In this document: positions 1-10,886 of the stretch, piece by piece | Position numbering within the stretch: the stretch's first letter is position 1 | How the letters are laid out: each line of letters starts with the position of its first letter | Source: Pezicula radicicola | Taxonomy: Eukaryota; Ascomycota; Leotiomycetes; Helotiales; Dermateaceae | Reading direction: 5' to 3' | NCBI GenBank assembly: GCA_003008705.1 | Contig: PDUO01000022.1 | Location: 86,549 to 150,548, forward strand | Length of the DNA: 64,000 bases | Position numbers and translations under genes: made by a program | The notes under the pieces: model-generated | Seen by the model: the letters and a program-made list of their open reading frames with translations, nothing else | The model's database searches: none | What the model was told of the DNA's origin: nothing

Positions 1-2378
1 ACTCGGATTTTACAGAGACTATGCTGCCAGAGCTGTAGGACCTATCCGAAAGGGGTCTTACGTCTTCCTCACGCCCCTCGTCAGAGTTGCTAGAATCGTA
101 GTTCATAGAATTAAACCTGGAGCCTCTTTGACTCGTGCCATCATCTGTACCTATCTAGCACATCAGTACTGGTTTAGAAAGAGACAAGGTAAGCGTATTT
201 CTTACCCATGACCGCAACACCAATGAAGCGCTTACAAGTCTCAGAACCTTTCATGAGAACGTCTAGTTGTCTAGTCAATTGTTCGCGCTGGGCGCGATTC
301 TCTTCAGATTCACCAGCGATGCCGGTAACGAGTTCGGCGGGCATGGATGCGACAGATATAGGAGAGAAGATATCATAAAGTGGGCAGATAAGTTTGGCCT
401 CGATGACTTCGACAGCGACATCGTCGACAAACCGTTTCAGGGCAACCTGTTCAAGCACAACACAAGTTAGCTAGTGGGTCCGTAGAGGTAGGGAAGGATA
501 CAAAGAAAGGAAGCAAGCGACCTTGTAGTAAGCCTCCATACAATCTAAAGCCTCGGAACATGCAAAGCGATGCATGTCGGGTTCTGTACGTTGCATAAGA
601 GCCGCTACGAGCGGGTGGAGATCTATGTGCTGGTTGAGATATACAGAATCAAGGGAGGAGACGCCAAAGAAACCTTTGATGATCCTCGTGTATTCATCCT
701 TGCTTCGTTCGTTCCGAACCTTCTGGAGAGCTTCGGTGAAATAATGGTTGTATGTAATTGGATGACTTTTCTGATGCGGCGTTAGCAGTTCAGTGCCTTT
801 TGTGTTCAGAATTCCTAATAGTTGATTCAAAGCAGGCTCGAAGATCTTCTGGAAGAGTGCTTTAGAGGTTGCAGCATCAGCGATGTAGGTGGTTGTTAGA
901 CTGAGGAATTCTTTAGCAGCGTTCCAGACTTTTTCGATGTGGCTCCGGGTGATCGCTTCCCAGGGAGATGATTGTTCCAGGAACAAATCTGCCACTATCA
1001 TGGGATTGAAGGTTCCCGGCAACTCTCGACCCTTAGTCCTCCGCATCAGGTGCTGTATATGATCTATGAATTCTTCTCTCGTAATCGCAGTCACCCCGCT
1101 AGGAACAGCCGTCTTATTTGGAGAGTTGACAATCTCACGTTGGTGGCCTCGGCTAGCAATACGTTCTGCGAAGTCTAGGTTGAGGTTCTGTACTACGGCC
1201 CGTATGCGCTTTTGGTAACCGGATTCAGACTCGGCGTCCTCAAAGAATGGATCGTTGTACGTGCCATCCACGGACGCTTTGATCAAAGAGTGAAATGACT
1301 GACTAATATGGAGTAAATACAGCCGCTGTTCGTCCAAGGTTGCTCGAGGTTCCCCCAGCTTATCAAGCCGACTACGGCAGGCTTTGGATTTGATCTCGAT
1401 TTCATTAATCAAGCTAGGTAGTTCGGCAGCAATCTGTCCGAGAAGGACCTTGCTAAGCCTCTTCCGTAACTTATCGACACCAAGGAGCGAACGAGACAGA
1501 TCTTCCCATATTCCTTGTGAGAAGAATCCCTCTTCCTTGATGTCGCGATCAACCAACGACCACACTCCCGTTTCAGAGTCCATGTTTTTCAAAACATGCC
1601 ATCCAAGACGGAACTCTACGTCTTGGTTTCTTGCAAGAGAGACGTACATGGCTTCGCTCTCAGAACCGGCAATCAAAGTGTCTGGTTTTGTGATAACGCC
1701 TAGCGTTCGATTGCCCCTTTTATCAGCAGCACGAGCGAGCTTCAACACGATCTGGTTCGCATAGTCGTTCTTGGCCGAGACCACTGCGAGAATGATGCTT
1801 CTGGGTTCTTTCATATAGGCTTGAACAACGTCTTGTACTAGTTCGACATCGGAAGCAGATTGCTGCTTTGTCTCGGAGTGGATGAGTCCAGGCAGGTCCA
1901 CAATAGTCAGGTGAGGCCGATCGGGACCTGAGACCTCAACACGAAGGAGGTCTTTCGAGAAAGCTCTGCCATGTGTTGAGATTGCCATAGCTGCTTTTGC
2001 GTTCTCAATCAGAGTTGAAAGCCCATCAAAGCTATCGAGCTTCTCGTGGAAGCTACCGAGGGAGAGCTGCTCGGACTCGCTGCGAGAGTGATGTGGGACA
2101 ATTGACACGGCTACGCCGATGTGCGACGTCTTGCGGAGGACCAATTCTGTCGGAAATCGAGTGCACAAGTTGCTCTTGATCGGAAACGGTACGCCAGAAA
2201 TTGCTTCTAGCACGGAGCTCTTCCCTGATGACTGGTCCCCGCATACGATGATCTGTGGTAATGAGACATAATGGCTGATGCCTTGCGAACGGAGACAGTC
2301 GACAGAGTCTAGTAGATCCAATTGATCCTGAGAACACAAGCTGTTTAGAGCATCTGTGTGGAACGGTTTCACGACCAT
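1..2378 (-). CDS. Dynamin-family large GTPase (3' end beyond window edge)
   Basis: Accessory fungal dynamin-like GTPase, expected to bind GTP and self-assemble, often on membranes. I start at the ATG at 2378; the open frame upstream to 2489 looks like 5' leader. Exons 2378-522, 446-206 and 150-1; introns of 75 and 55 nt with good donors. Residues 47-55 form the P-loop (GDQSSGKSS), DLPG is switch II and TKPD is the base-recognition motif. The middle domain follows, and the GTPase effector domain (AYYK joined to VALKRFVDDVAVEVIE) begins right across intron 1. After the GED an acidic, Ser-rich tail (EGREED, SDRSYSSGS) stays open to base 1, so the stop lies outside. No PH domain or transmembrane segment is visible. 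It resembles the variable dynamin-like proteins of moulds rather than Vps1 or Dnm1; function unknown. Confidence 0.9.
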
Positions 2379-4762
2379 TTTTAACTGTTGATGGCGAAGT
2401 CGAACTAGATTGAGGATGAGTGAAAGCGATAGAGAACGGGAAAAAAGTGGCAAAGGAGCGAGGTACCCTAGGCAATGAAGAGAAAGCAAGGTAGATAGAG
2501 TTGATGATTAAAGCGGTAAGGTATTTGAAGTGAGCAGTGGATTGATTGGTAGCCTCATTTTGGGCTTTTGGGTATTGATGCTGCTCAGGCTATGCTGTGT
2601 AAATATTGTCTGTGAGTGCGGTAGCTTGGTCACTTGGCCATCTATCCATATGCGTACGATGATTGGAGCCATTGCCAAGCTAGCTTAAATAAAAAGAAAA
2701 TCCCCTCTCTGCAGAAGTGACATATCACCTCTAGGTAAAAGGGTATCATTCAATAAAATGATAACGTTGCTCTACCGCATATACATTGACGATGTCTTAT
2801 GTGTTGCCTCATACCTACTGGTCCGGAAGATGGGCTACTTCTCGTTGCAGGTTTTGGTACACTATCCCGACTCGACTCAAGCCACTGCGAATTCTTAGTC
2901 GAAAGTTATTTAGCATAGGTGGCAATCGAGACGTCGAATTAGAGGATCACTACGAAAAATGCTACGTCTCAGGATCACCTTGGGACATCGTGATTTACTG
3001 TCTCTTGACGGCTGAACACTCGTTATCGAAGATCGATTGGTTTCAAGACTAGACACTTGATATCGACGCCGATTTAGATTTTAACTCCTGGTGAGTTACT
3101 TTCGTAGTCGGTATTATGATGTACATACATAAGGCCTTCCGAGCTCGAGTGTGGATTCGAACTCCGCCGTTGCTCCTTCGCCAGGTTGGGTGGTGGGAAT
3201 AGTGAGTGAAAGGGCTCAGTCGGCGGGATTTCCTAATACAAAAAACGCAACAACGACGGGAGCGGGACCTGGATTAGGGATTGGGAATCTTGATCGGATC
3301 ATTTGGGAGAGGCTCATCGCAAAGGTGATTGTGGCGCTTTATACAGCTATATATTGTACAACAGACCAGAAGTTTTTGAAGCAGGAAACGCCAGATAAGT
3401 GCTGGTGAGGTAGTATTCGTTGGTCCGAGGCTCTTATCGTAGATAAGTATGATACTGTAATTTAACCTAATTTGGTTAGCATACAATGGTACGGAGGCTA
3501 AAAAGGATCCTAGTTTTGTTGCACGTCGCAAAAATCTAACATTTTATTAGGCGGCTTTTTATCTTCAAACCCCTCCCTGTTCTCTACCGAAACTTTGCTT
3601 TTCTAATCACCATCTTTCTCTTGCGATGCTACGTTGATGAAGTTCATTTCGCAATCCTTGCTAAGTTGCAATTACAACCTCCTCATTAATTGAGAGGCCC
3701 CTCTTAACTGCAGAATGTAGGTGCTTCCCTTTAACCTAATTCTCTTTATTCCTTCATCAACACAAGAAGACTTAGCTGACAAAAGCATGGTGTATCAAGA
3801 CAATAGCATACAAAAGGGATAAGCGTCACTCCCCTTGGCTAGCGTGACTAGATATACGTAGTTTACCAGTATTAGAATTGCGCACTTTAGAGTCGCTAAA
3901 GTGCTAGAAGCGAGGCAAGGGACAGTACGTACAACCTACGTTTCGCAAGATCACAGACATTAGTCTCTTATTTTTCGGAGTTATATATTCGTAACCATCG
4001 CGATTACACATCCATACAAAGACATAGAAAATGAGTTAAGTTTGTGCCGGCATGTACAGCCTTTACCTTGATTGCCATGAATTGCATAGTACTACTCCGA
4101 TGACTAGCTTCGCTCGGGGGCACTATACAATTCCTTCGCCAAGTCCATATTAGGACCGCGCATTATGGGGACAAACTAGCATTATAAAGGGGCTGATCTC
4201 GCGAAGTCTATTCTTAGAATTGAGGGGTCAAAATGCGGCTCCCCACCATCTTGGTTTAAAAGGGACCGATTCAGGCCCCTCATTGTGCAATCAAAACCTT
4301 CGGCTCAAAATCGGTTCCTATGCCCCTTTGGCCACCAATACGAAAGTCCTCAAAGGCAACCATCAGAACAGAGGGTCTTTGATAAAACACGGCCCAGAAC
4401 AACAGACGGCTCTCAAATACCTTAGGCTTAATGCTCGAGGTCCATCACGACTGACCTGGGCAGATCATTTCGACCTCTGTAACAACCTTTTGATATATTA
4501 CCGGAAGATGTCGAGAAGCGCTTTTCTAAACATAGAAATAAAATAACATTGCCTAGGAAGGATAAGGCGGATAAAAAAGTATATATAAAGGATATACTAC
4601 ATACCTGTAAATAGATAGGTAACTAGTAGTCTTACAAAACGGAATAATAGACGCCAATATTCCGCTAAAAGGAGCTGGCCCGTGGTCGCCCTCAAAACAC
4701 TTACAAATCGATCAATATAAAATATCAAGAGAAGATACAAAGTGCTAACTAGGCTATGGAAT
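2379..4762. other. Gene-free stretch
   Basis: About 2.4 kb between the dynamin start and the end of the AAA ATPase gene. Short open frames occur on both strands (for example 2793-3052 and 4220-4546) but none has family resemblance or credible splice continuation. The segment 4500-4760 is AT-rich. It may hold decayed genes; I see nothing that can be named. Confidence 0.4.
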
Positions 4763-7384
4763 TTAAAAGTAAGATTGCTGGTTTGCGATCTTGCCAGCTC
4801 CTTCATAGTCGCTCTCCAAGCTTGCACCTGCATCCATAACTGCTCTTACCTGGACATATGACATATCAACGCGATGGTACACGGCCAAAGCTTGAGCTGC
4901 TCGCACTGTGTTTTTAATCTAGGTTAGGACATGTATCAGCTCAAATTTAGCACACAGGTTGGAGGAAGGAGAAACTCACCTGTCGTCCATTGATCTTGTG
5001 CTCAGCAAGCTTGCTAAGCTCATAACGACTGTACATTGCATGCGTCTTTTGGAGAAAATCTTCCCAGAGCTTCTTTCTAGTGTCTAAGTCCAAGGCATCA
5101 TATCTTAATGCGAGGTGGATTCTGCTCATAATAGCCTCGTCAAAGTCGGTGACTCGATTTGTGGTAAGGAACATAATACCCCGATAGTATTCGAGTTGGC
5201 GTAGGAACACTGATACAAGAGAGTTGTGACCGTGGCTTAATGATCTTTGGCCCAGGTATACGTCGGCCTCGTCGATAAGCACCAGAGCCTTCCAGTGATG
5301 CGCCAGCTCGAAGATGTGAGAAAGCTCGAGCTCGAGCTCCTTTGCATCATGGCTCAGGTTGCCAGCCGAAACCTACTGTGTTAGCCCACCCGAAGTGCAT
5401 TAACAGAATTAACCTACCACGTAGAGTGGCCGCTGGAGTTCCTCCGAGAGTGCTTCCGCAGTTAATGTCTTGCCAACACCAGGTGGCCCACTAAAAAGTT
5501 GTGAGTTTCGCAAAACTAACGCTCTGTGGTTGCTTACTAGAAGAGCATAATCAGCCCTTGACCTTTGCCAGCCACAAAATCATCAAAGGTTCGGCCCGGT
5601 GTCGTATTAGACAACGCCATAGCCTTAACAAGTGTCTTCTTCTTATCGGGCAGCCGGAGATGATCGAAAAGAGAGCTATTCCAGCTAATATCTGAGATGT
5701 TGGCAACCGCAAATTCCACTGCGCAAAGTTAACATACCGACATAAACATCTTTTCATAAATAAAAAGCAGTCTTACACCACAACTTGTCGTTCAAACTAT
5801 ACCCTAACACAGTCGGACTGCAAATCAGTAGATCCTCGGTATTCAGATCTTTCAAATCCGTGGCACAGACCTTTCCGTCATCCCGTAGACTGCTTGAGGA
5901 GTCGTCGAACAAGTCCCGAACATCGATGACCGCTGGGCCGCTGCAACCCTTCTTGGCTGCCGGATTAATGCTTGGTCTGGAATAGTTGGGGTTGATCTTC
6001 AGGAATAGGCCAGGATCAACCATGATTTTGCTGTTCACTGATATCGCAACAGGGTCTCCATTTTTCATCTGGAAAGCCTTGCCCTCGTACTGAAGGTGCC
6101 GACTGCTCATTAGGGAGATGAAATTTCGACCGCAGCGAAGCAGATCCGCCTGTATCTGCTCTTTATCTGGATGGCACTGAAGGGGGGAAATCTCAAGAGC
6201 ACTGATTGGCTTTGACCCAGGGAATTTCAAGATTCCCGCAGCAATCGAAACCTCACCAAGAACCTTTCCGTCAAAGTCGAGGTATCGCCCTTCAATATGG
6301 AAGTATTCGGTGCCGTTAGCCAAGGTCTTCTCCTCCCCAGAGTCGTACTTGATACATCGTGGTTTCTTTGTCCCAGCACAGGTGGTATAAGCCAGGGTAT
6401 TAGGTTTGAAAAGTGCCCAGAGAAGGTCGTATGTGATCTCATTGTTATGTATGAGGTTATTGATGCGCAGAGTTGTATCTCTATAGGTCGTCACAATATA
6501 CTCGACGAGTAATCTGAGATGCTCGACGCCTGGGTGATCAAGAGGAGCAATTTTATTCCATTCTTGACCAAGCTTAAGGTCGGGAAGGTAGCAGTAGAGG
6601 AGCTTCAAGCCTAGCTAGATTGAGGTAAGTTGCTAGTTCTTGTCTGTTGTAAACATAACTTACCGAGAGCTTGTCCTCCTTCAGACTAATTCCGCGAACG
6701 CCCTTTAGAATATCTCTTAAGATCTCCCGTAGCGGCTCCGAGTTAACATCAACGTAGAAGGTCGTGTCCTTAGTTTTCTTGTCTGGACGTTTGCAATCAG
6801 CAATGATACTGTGTGTAGTCTTGATATACTGACCGACTCTCCCACGAACTACAAAAATGTGTTGGTCCAGTTCCGTCACCTCACCGACTGGATCCAACGA
6901 CTCTACAATCACATACTTATAAGCCTTCTCGTCCCAGCTTGAACGGCATGGCTTGTCAGCAAGCTTGGTTTTATGAGGCGAGAATAACTTACACTTCATG
7001 CACTATTTTGAATATTTTCATACTGTTATCCACTTCTTCTATTGGCTTATTGTCTTCTAGGGCGGGTTTGGGTGCTTCAGAGACCCTGGCTAAGTCCGGC
7101 GCCTTTGTTTCAATGAGCTTTAGCAAGAGCTGCTCGAGATGCTCCATTGTAACGGGCAGCGGTGATATGTTGAGGGCCGGCTTCTCAGATGGTGTGTGAG
7201 AGTAAGGGGGTTTTGAGGCAGGAGCAGTAGAAGCAATTTCCATGGCCACGATGGCTTTGACCATCTCAACAAGCTGGTGGGCATTGCTCAACGTAACAAC
7301 ATGCTCAGATGATGACAGATTCGGGCTACTCGGTGGTGTGGCTGGCGGTGGATGGCCGATTTGAATCATCTCTGTTAGAGTCAT
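4763..7384 (-). CDS. AAA+ ATPase with DUF7025-type N-terminal region
   Basis: Predicted AAA+ ATPase of a class expanded in moulds, 768 residues. Seven exons: 7384-6993, 6937-6664, 6614-5777, 5718-5538, 5490-5418, 5372-4980 and 4918-4763; introns are 45-61 nt and the total is exactly 769 codons. The N-terminal ~90 residues are Pro/Ser-rich. The middle holds the fungal DUF7025 signature (HIEGRYLDFDGKVLGEV) with an EFAV block before the ATPase. Walker A GPPGVGKT is near residues 563-570, created by splicing between 5538 and 5490. Walker B LIDEAD is near 616 and sensor-1 FLTTNRV near 654. The C-terminal lid ends EGAGKIANQQSYF, a usual ending of the family. Substrate unknown; relatives are often multi-copy and accessory. 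Confidence 0.9.
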
Positions 7385-8304
7385 GATCGAAGTAGAGATT
7401 ATGTACGTGATAGACAGGATCTGTAAAGATGTAAAAGCTTTGATCGAAGGCCAAGATAGAGAAGTGAGTAGGGATGCTGAAATTGCTAGAGAAGGTACGT
7501 CCCTTTATATATACATCGATTTTTTATACCACTCTTCAAATTGACAGTCTAATCTATCTCGTGAGATCAACGCCGAGAGTAAGATCAAGAAAGCTGATCC
7601 CTTCATCCCCTGGATAAACCGGCGGCCCGCAGCTGCAGCATGATGCATTTGACTACTGAATAATGAAGATGGCTTCGTTGATTCATCATGCAGGCAACGC
7701 GAGTGACAGAGCAAGTGTTGATAGAGTACCGACTCTGCGGTTTTCCAAATATGAAATATCTCCGTCCCAATAAGTCAAGGCAATGCTGCAGACATCGTGG
7801 ATTGTACGCAGAATCCCAGTCTTGACCACTTAGGGACGAAGGAAAGAGATTTGATTGCTCTGACTGATACACATGAGGCAGACGGATGCCTTAGATCGAA
7901 GGGAGAAGGGAGAAACACATTGAACAGTCGTGCCGCAGCAATAATAAGTCTCTTTGGACATGATAGAGAGTTAATGTGATTGGTGCATCCTTTCGCCTTT
8001 CACTGCTCGCTTCTGCAGAGTCTCGCACTAATCCGCTCCCTCGGCAGCCTAAATCTGGTAGGCCTCGGCAGAGAGATACGTTTTGCCACCCTTGTGAATT
8101 TATTTTGTCGTACCATCCTTGGTGAGTCAATTTTTTCGGGCCAACAAAGGGTTCGACAATCGATTCCACCATAGGATTCAAAAACTTTTACAGCCCCAAC
8201 TCCGAGTGATTCATTTTCTCGCACCTGTTTTAGAGAGTGAATGCTGTCGTACAACGTTGGTTCCCAGAGATGTCGCTCCTCTTGTTGCAGGAGCTTGAGC
8301 GTAA
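7385..8304. other. Intergenic region, no confident gene
   Basis: Separates the AAA ATPase start from the next plus-strand gene. Both strands carry short frames (minus 7891-8181 and 8000-8338), one of which reads like protein. None could be tied to a start, splice sites and a stop. Part of it is probably the promoter or an unseen first exon of the 8.3-9.6 kb gene. Confidence 0.35.
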
Positions 8305-9648
8305 CGGGGACAAGACTGGAGAAGATATGTGGTGCCATGCTGGGTCCGACTTCGTTTTCGACGGCGTGTTGGAGATATTGTCGCGTCTATATACACAACT
8401 CAGAGTCCAGAGAGCACTTCAGTCGACAGCAACACTGCTGCGACAACATCCGAAGAAGAAGCCACTTCCAAATCAGCAGGCCACGAGAGTGAAACACTTC
8501 ATCAAGTTTGTCTTCGAAAAGACGACCCGTGGAAACGAAAGGCAAATGCGGTTGCGGAAGCTCGATTGTAGTGCCTTGAAGGTCTGCGGATTATCTTACA
8601 CGCTTAGGGAACTCCTCGAATTACCCTATGCACAGTTTGACTTCCTTATCGAGAACGTAACGGACTTCATAAATCGTCAACAGCTTACACAACACCTGTA
8701 TCGCGAGGACATTAACAAAGCCGTCAATAGCGAGTTCGATCCCGAGGATGATGACATATTCAAGGAATTCCTCAAATGTTTGTCAACCTGTCGATCCAAA
8801 ATAGCCGGGTACCTGCAGACTGATTGGATTAGCACATATTGAACTCAGGCCTGCGAAACGAAAGCGTGATGAGGGTCTGTAACCTCCCTTTGCTCTTCCT
8901 CATGAATCTAGTATGACTGACTATCTGTGGTTTTAGATGGCCAACGCGTTGAAGCGGATGGAGAATATCAGTTGGATAAACGTATCTTACTAGTAAACAA
9001 TCCTCGTGAACCAAGCAAGAGACTGATTAGCGACCAGCTACCGAGGATGGGACAGAAAAAGACATTCTAGCAAACGCGACAGGTACCAGATATAGAAATA
9101 TGTTTTGAATTGTATCTCGAGTCTAACTTCTTTCATATCGACAGTGAGCCCATCCATCTCGCCCCTTACGGAGGCAGGTGCTGGAGTCATTCTCGCGTCT
9201 ATCAAGGAAGGTCAGGGTCATGGCGAGGATGGAGCTCAGAAGGCCCCAAGTCCTATACAGCCAAGGAAAAGAAGGCACACCGAGCGAAATGAGCAAGAGA
9301 AACCAACAGTGGCTGATTCACTATCACCGTATAATGAAATGAGGGGTGAGGATAGGCTTTGAATATGTACAAGGCACTGCTAATGATCTACTGACAGAAA
9401 TGAAGTATATGTACACAAATGCACCCGCTAGCAACATATCGAAAATGCCCGAGCCGTTCAGAACGGCCGTCCAGAATAGCCGGCTCTGGAAATGGGAAAG
9501 AAGTGAGAATATGGAGACGACAGAATGTTGGCCAAGTTTGTTCCCGAAGGATAACAGACAGGATGTCTCCTTTACCATCTGGTGTGGTAACGTCGACGGA
9601 TACTATCTAACCGATTTCTTCGGAGGCCAATGTGAAATCTCCTCCTAG
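8305..9648 (+). CDS. Unrecognised seven-exon gene with basic nuclear-localisation-like motifs
   Basis: No family recognised. Seven exons chain in frame: to 8567, 8608-8777, 8833-8874, 8937-8992, 9046-9082, 9145-9345 and 9398-9648. All introns are GT-AG and 40-62 nt. The 5' end is unresolved: exon 1 is open only from 8305 and has no ATG in its frame, so a start codon or first exon is missing. Visible features are a Ser/Thr/Glu linker (NTAATTSEEEATSK), an acidic segment (FDPEDDDIF), two Lys/Arg clusters (PAKRKRDE and QPRKRRH), and a Trp/Cys-containing C-terminus ending GGQCEISS. The acceptor of the fifth exon is uncertain (9031 is an alternative that keeps frame). Exon 2 uses a GTTTGT donor. 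Probably a nuclear protein, by inference only. Confidence 0.5.
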
Positions 9649-10886
9649 ACTGCGAATTTTACGGTAGCTACTCTGACGTAAACAGAATACCCCGCAGGCA
9701 CCGTATACTTTTCAGATCTGGTTGAAGGAATTGCATTGTCTATATGTGTTTTGTAGTCTTCTGTTTGTTGGTTGTAGATCGAAAGATAATAGCCTTTGAA
9801 CCATATTGTCCTCTCGTTGGCATTGTCTGGGGGGAAATAATGAGTTATCTCCTTTTCTTCTCGTCCAGCAACAGCTTCGTCGCCTTTCTGAATAGATATA
9901 CGTCAGACATAAGTAAATTGCAGGGAATTTCGAAATATCTGACCGCCATGACCATAACAGAATGTGTTGAAGAGCCTGCAGCCTTGCTTGGTAGAGGCTC
10001 GCGACGAGGTGAGGAAGAATGCGAGTTTGAGGAGTGGAAAATGACTATCGCCTATACACAATATAATTAGCTCTGTGTCTGTATTGAGGGGTCATCCTGG
10101 TATTTACCTTGGCTGTGGAGGATGTGGTTGTATCCTTTTGGGAGACAGACGGTAGATTGAGGTTGGCGATTGCGCAAAGGCTGAAGGTGGAGAGCCTTCA
10201 GAGCCAGAGACACTCTCTTACGCCTTTGATAGAATATACTAAGTGTGACGTGTATAATGAGGTAGGATAACGGTGCACGGCGCAAGGGAGAAATGAACCT
10301 GATAAAATATTTCGTTGGGTGTAGTGCTGATGTTATGGTGGAAAATAGGACAAAACAGCTGCCCCTCAGTGTAGGGTGGGGTGAAGTCTCTTGGTGGAGC
10401 TGGTCGGACAGAACAACTAAGTCATCGTCGTCGCTCAGAACCAGCTTGGATGGTGTCTGATGTTTTACTTACAATTCGAGAGGTTGATGAGGTTCTTCAT
10501 TTGCAGGAAGAAATTGTGGTCTTTGCAGGACTTTGCAAATGGAGGGGCTCGATGCCATGTGATTTGCTAACGCCGAAAACGCCCCGGTGCACTTAGGCTC
10601 CAATGCCTTTAGGCTCCGATATCACTACCTATCGGGCAGCAAAGTTCCAGAAATTTAACTATTTAGATCTCTAACATGTCTTATCCAATTATAAGAGGCA
10701 GCCTACAGAAGTTACTGCCCTGTGGTATTTTTGTTTGGTTTCCCTTCGCCCACTTAGCACGTAGCCTACTCGTTACGGGGTTCGGCATTGCCTTGACAAC
10801 AATGACGTGTTTTTGTGCAAATTGATGATTGTCCACCGAAGTTAGCATCATCTTGTATATCCAATATCAACCCCTCACAGCACAAA
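9649..10886. other. Gene-free stretch
   Basis: About 1.2 kb upstream of the kinase-fusion gene. The 9744-10070 plus frame and the 10067-10285 minus frame show no domain or splice-supported continuation. The promoter of the next gene is expected near its right end. Confidence 0.4.

Noticed and set aside
3140..3170. Possible tRNA T-arm (GGAGTTCGAATCC on the minus strand)
   Set aside because: The bases flanking the TTCGAAT loop do not pair as a five-base stem, and no acceptor, D or anticodon arms are found.
8237..8842. Single 201-codon plus frame as the gene model at 8.2-8.8 kb
   Set aside because: It starts at GTG, and its first half reads less like protein than the overlapping frame, which splices at 8567/8608 into its better second half.
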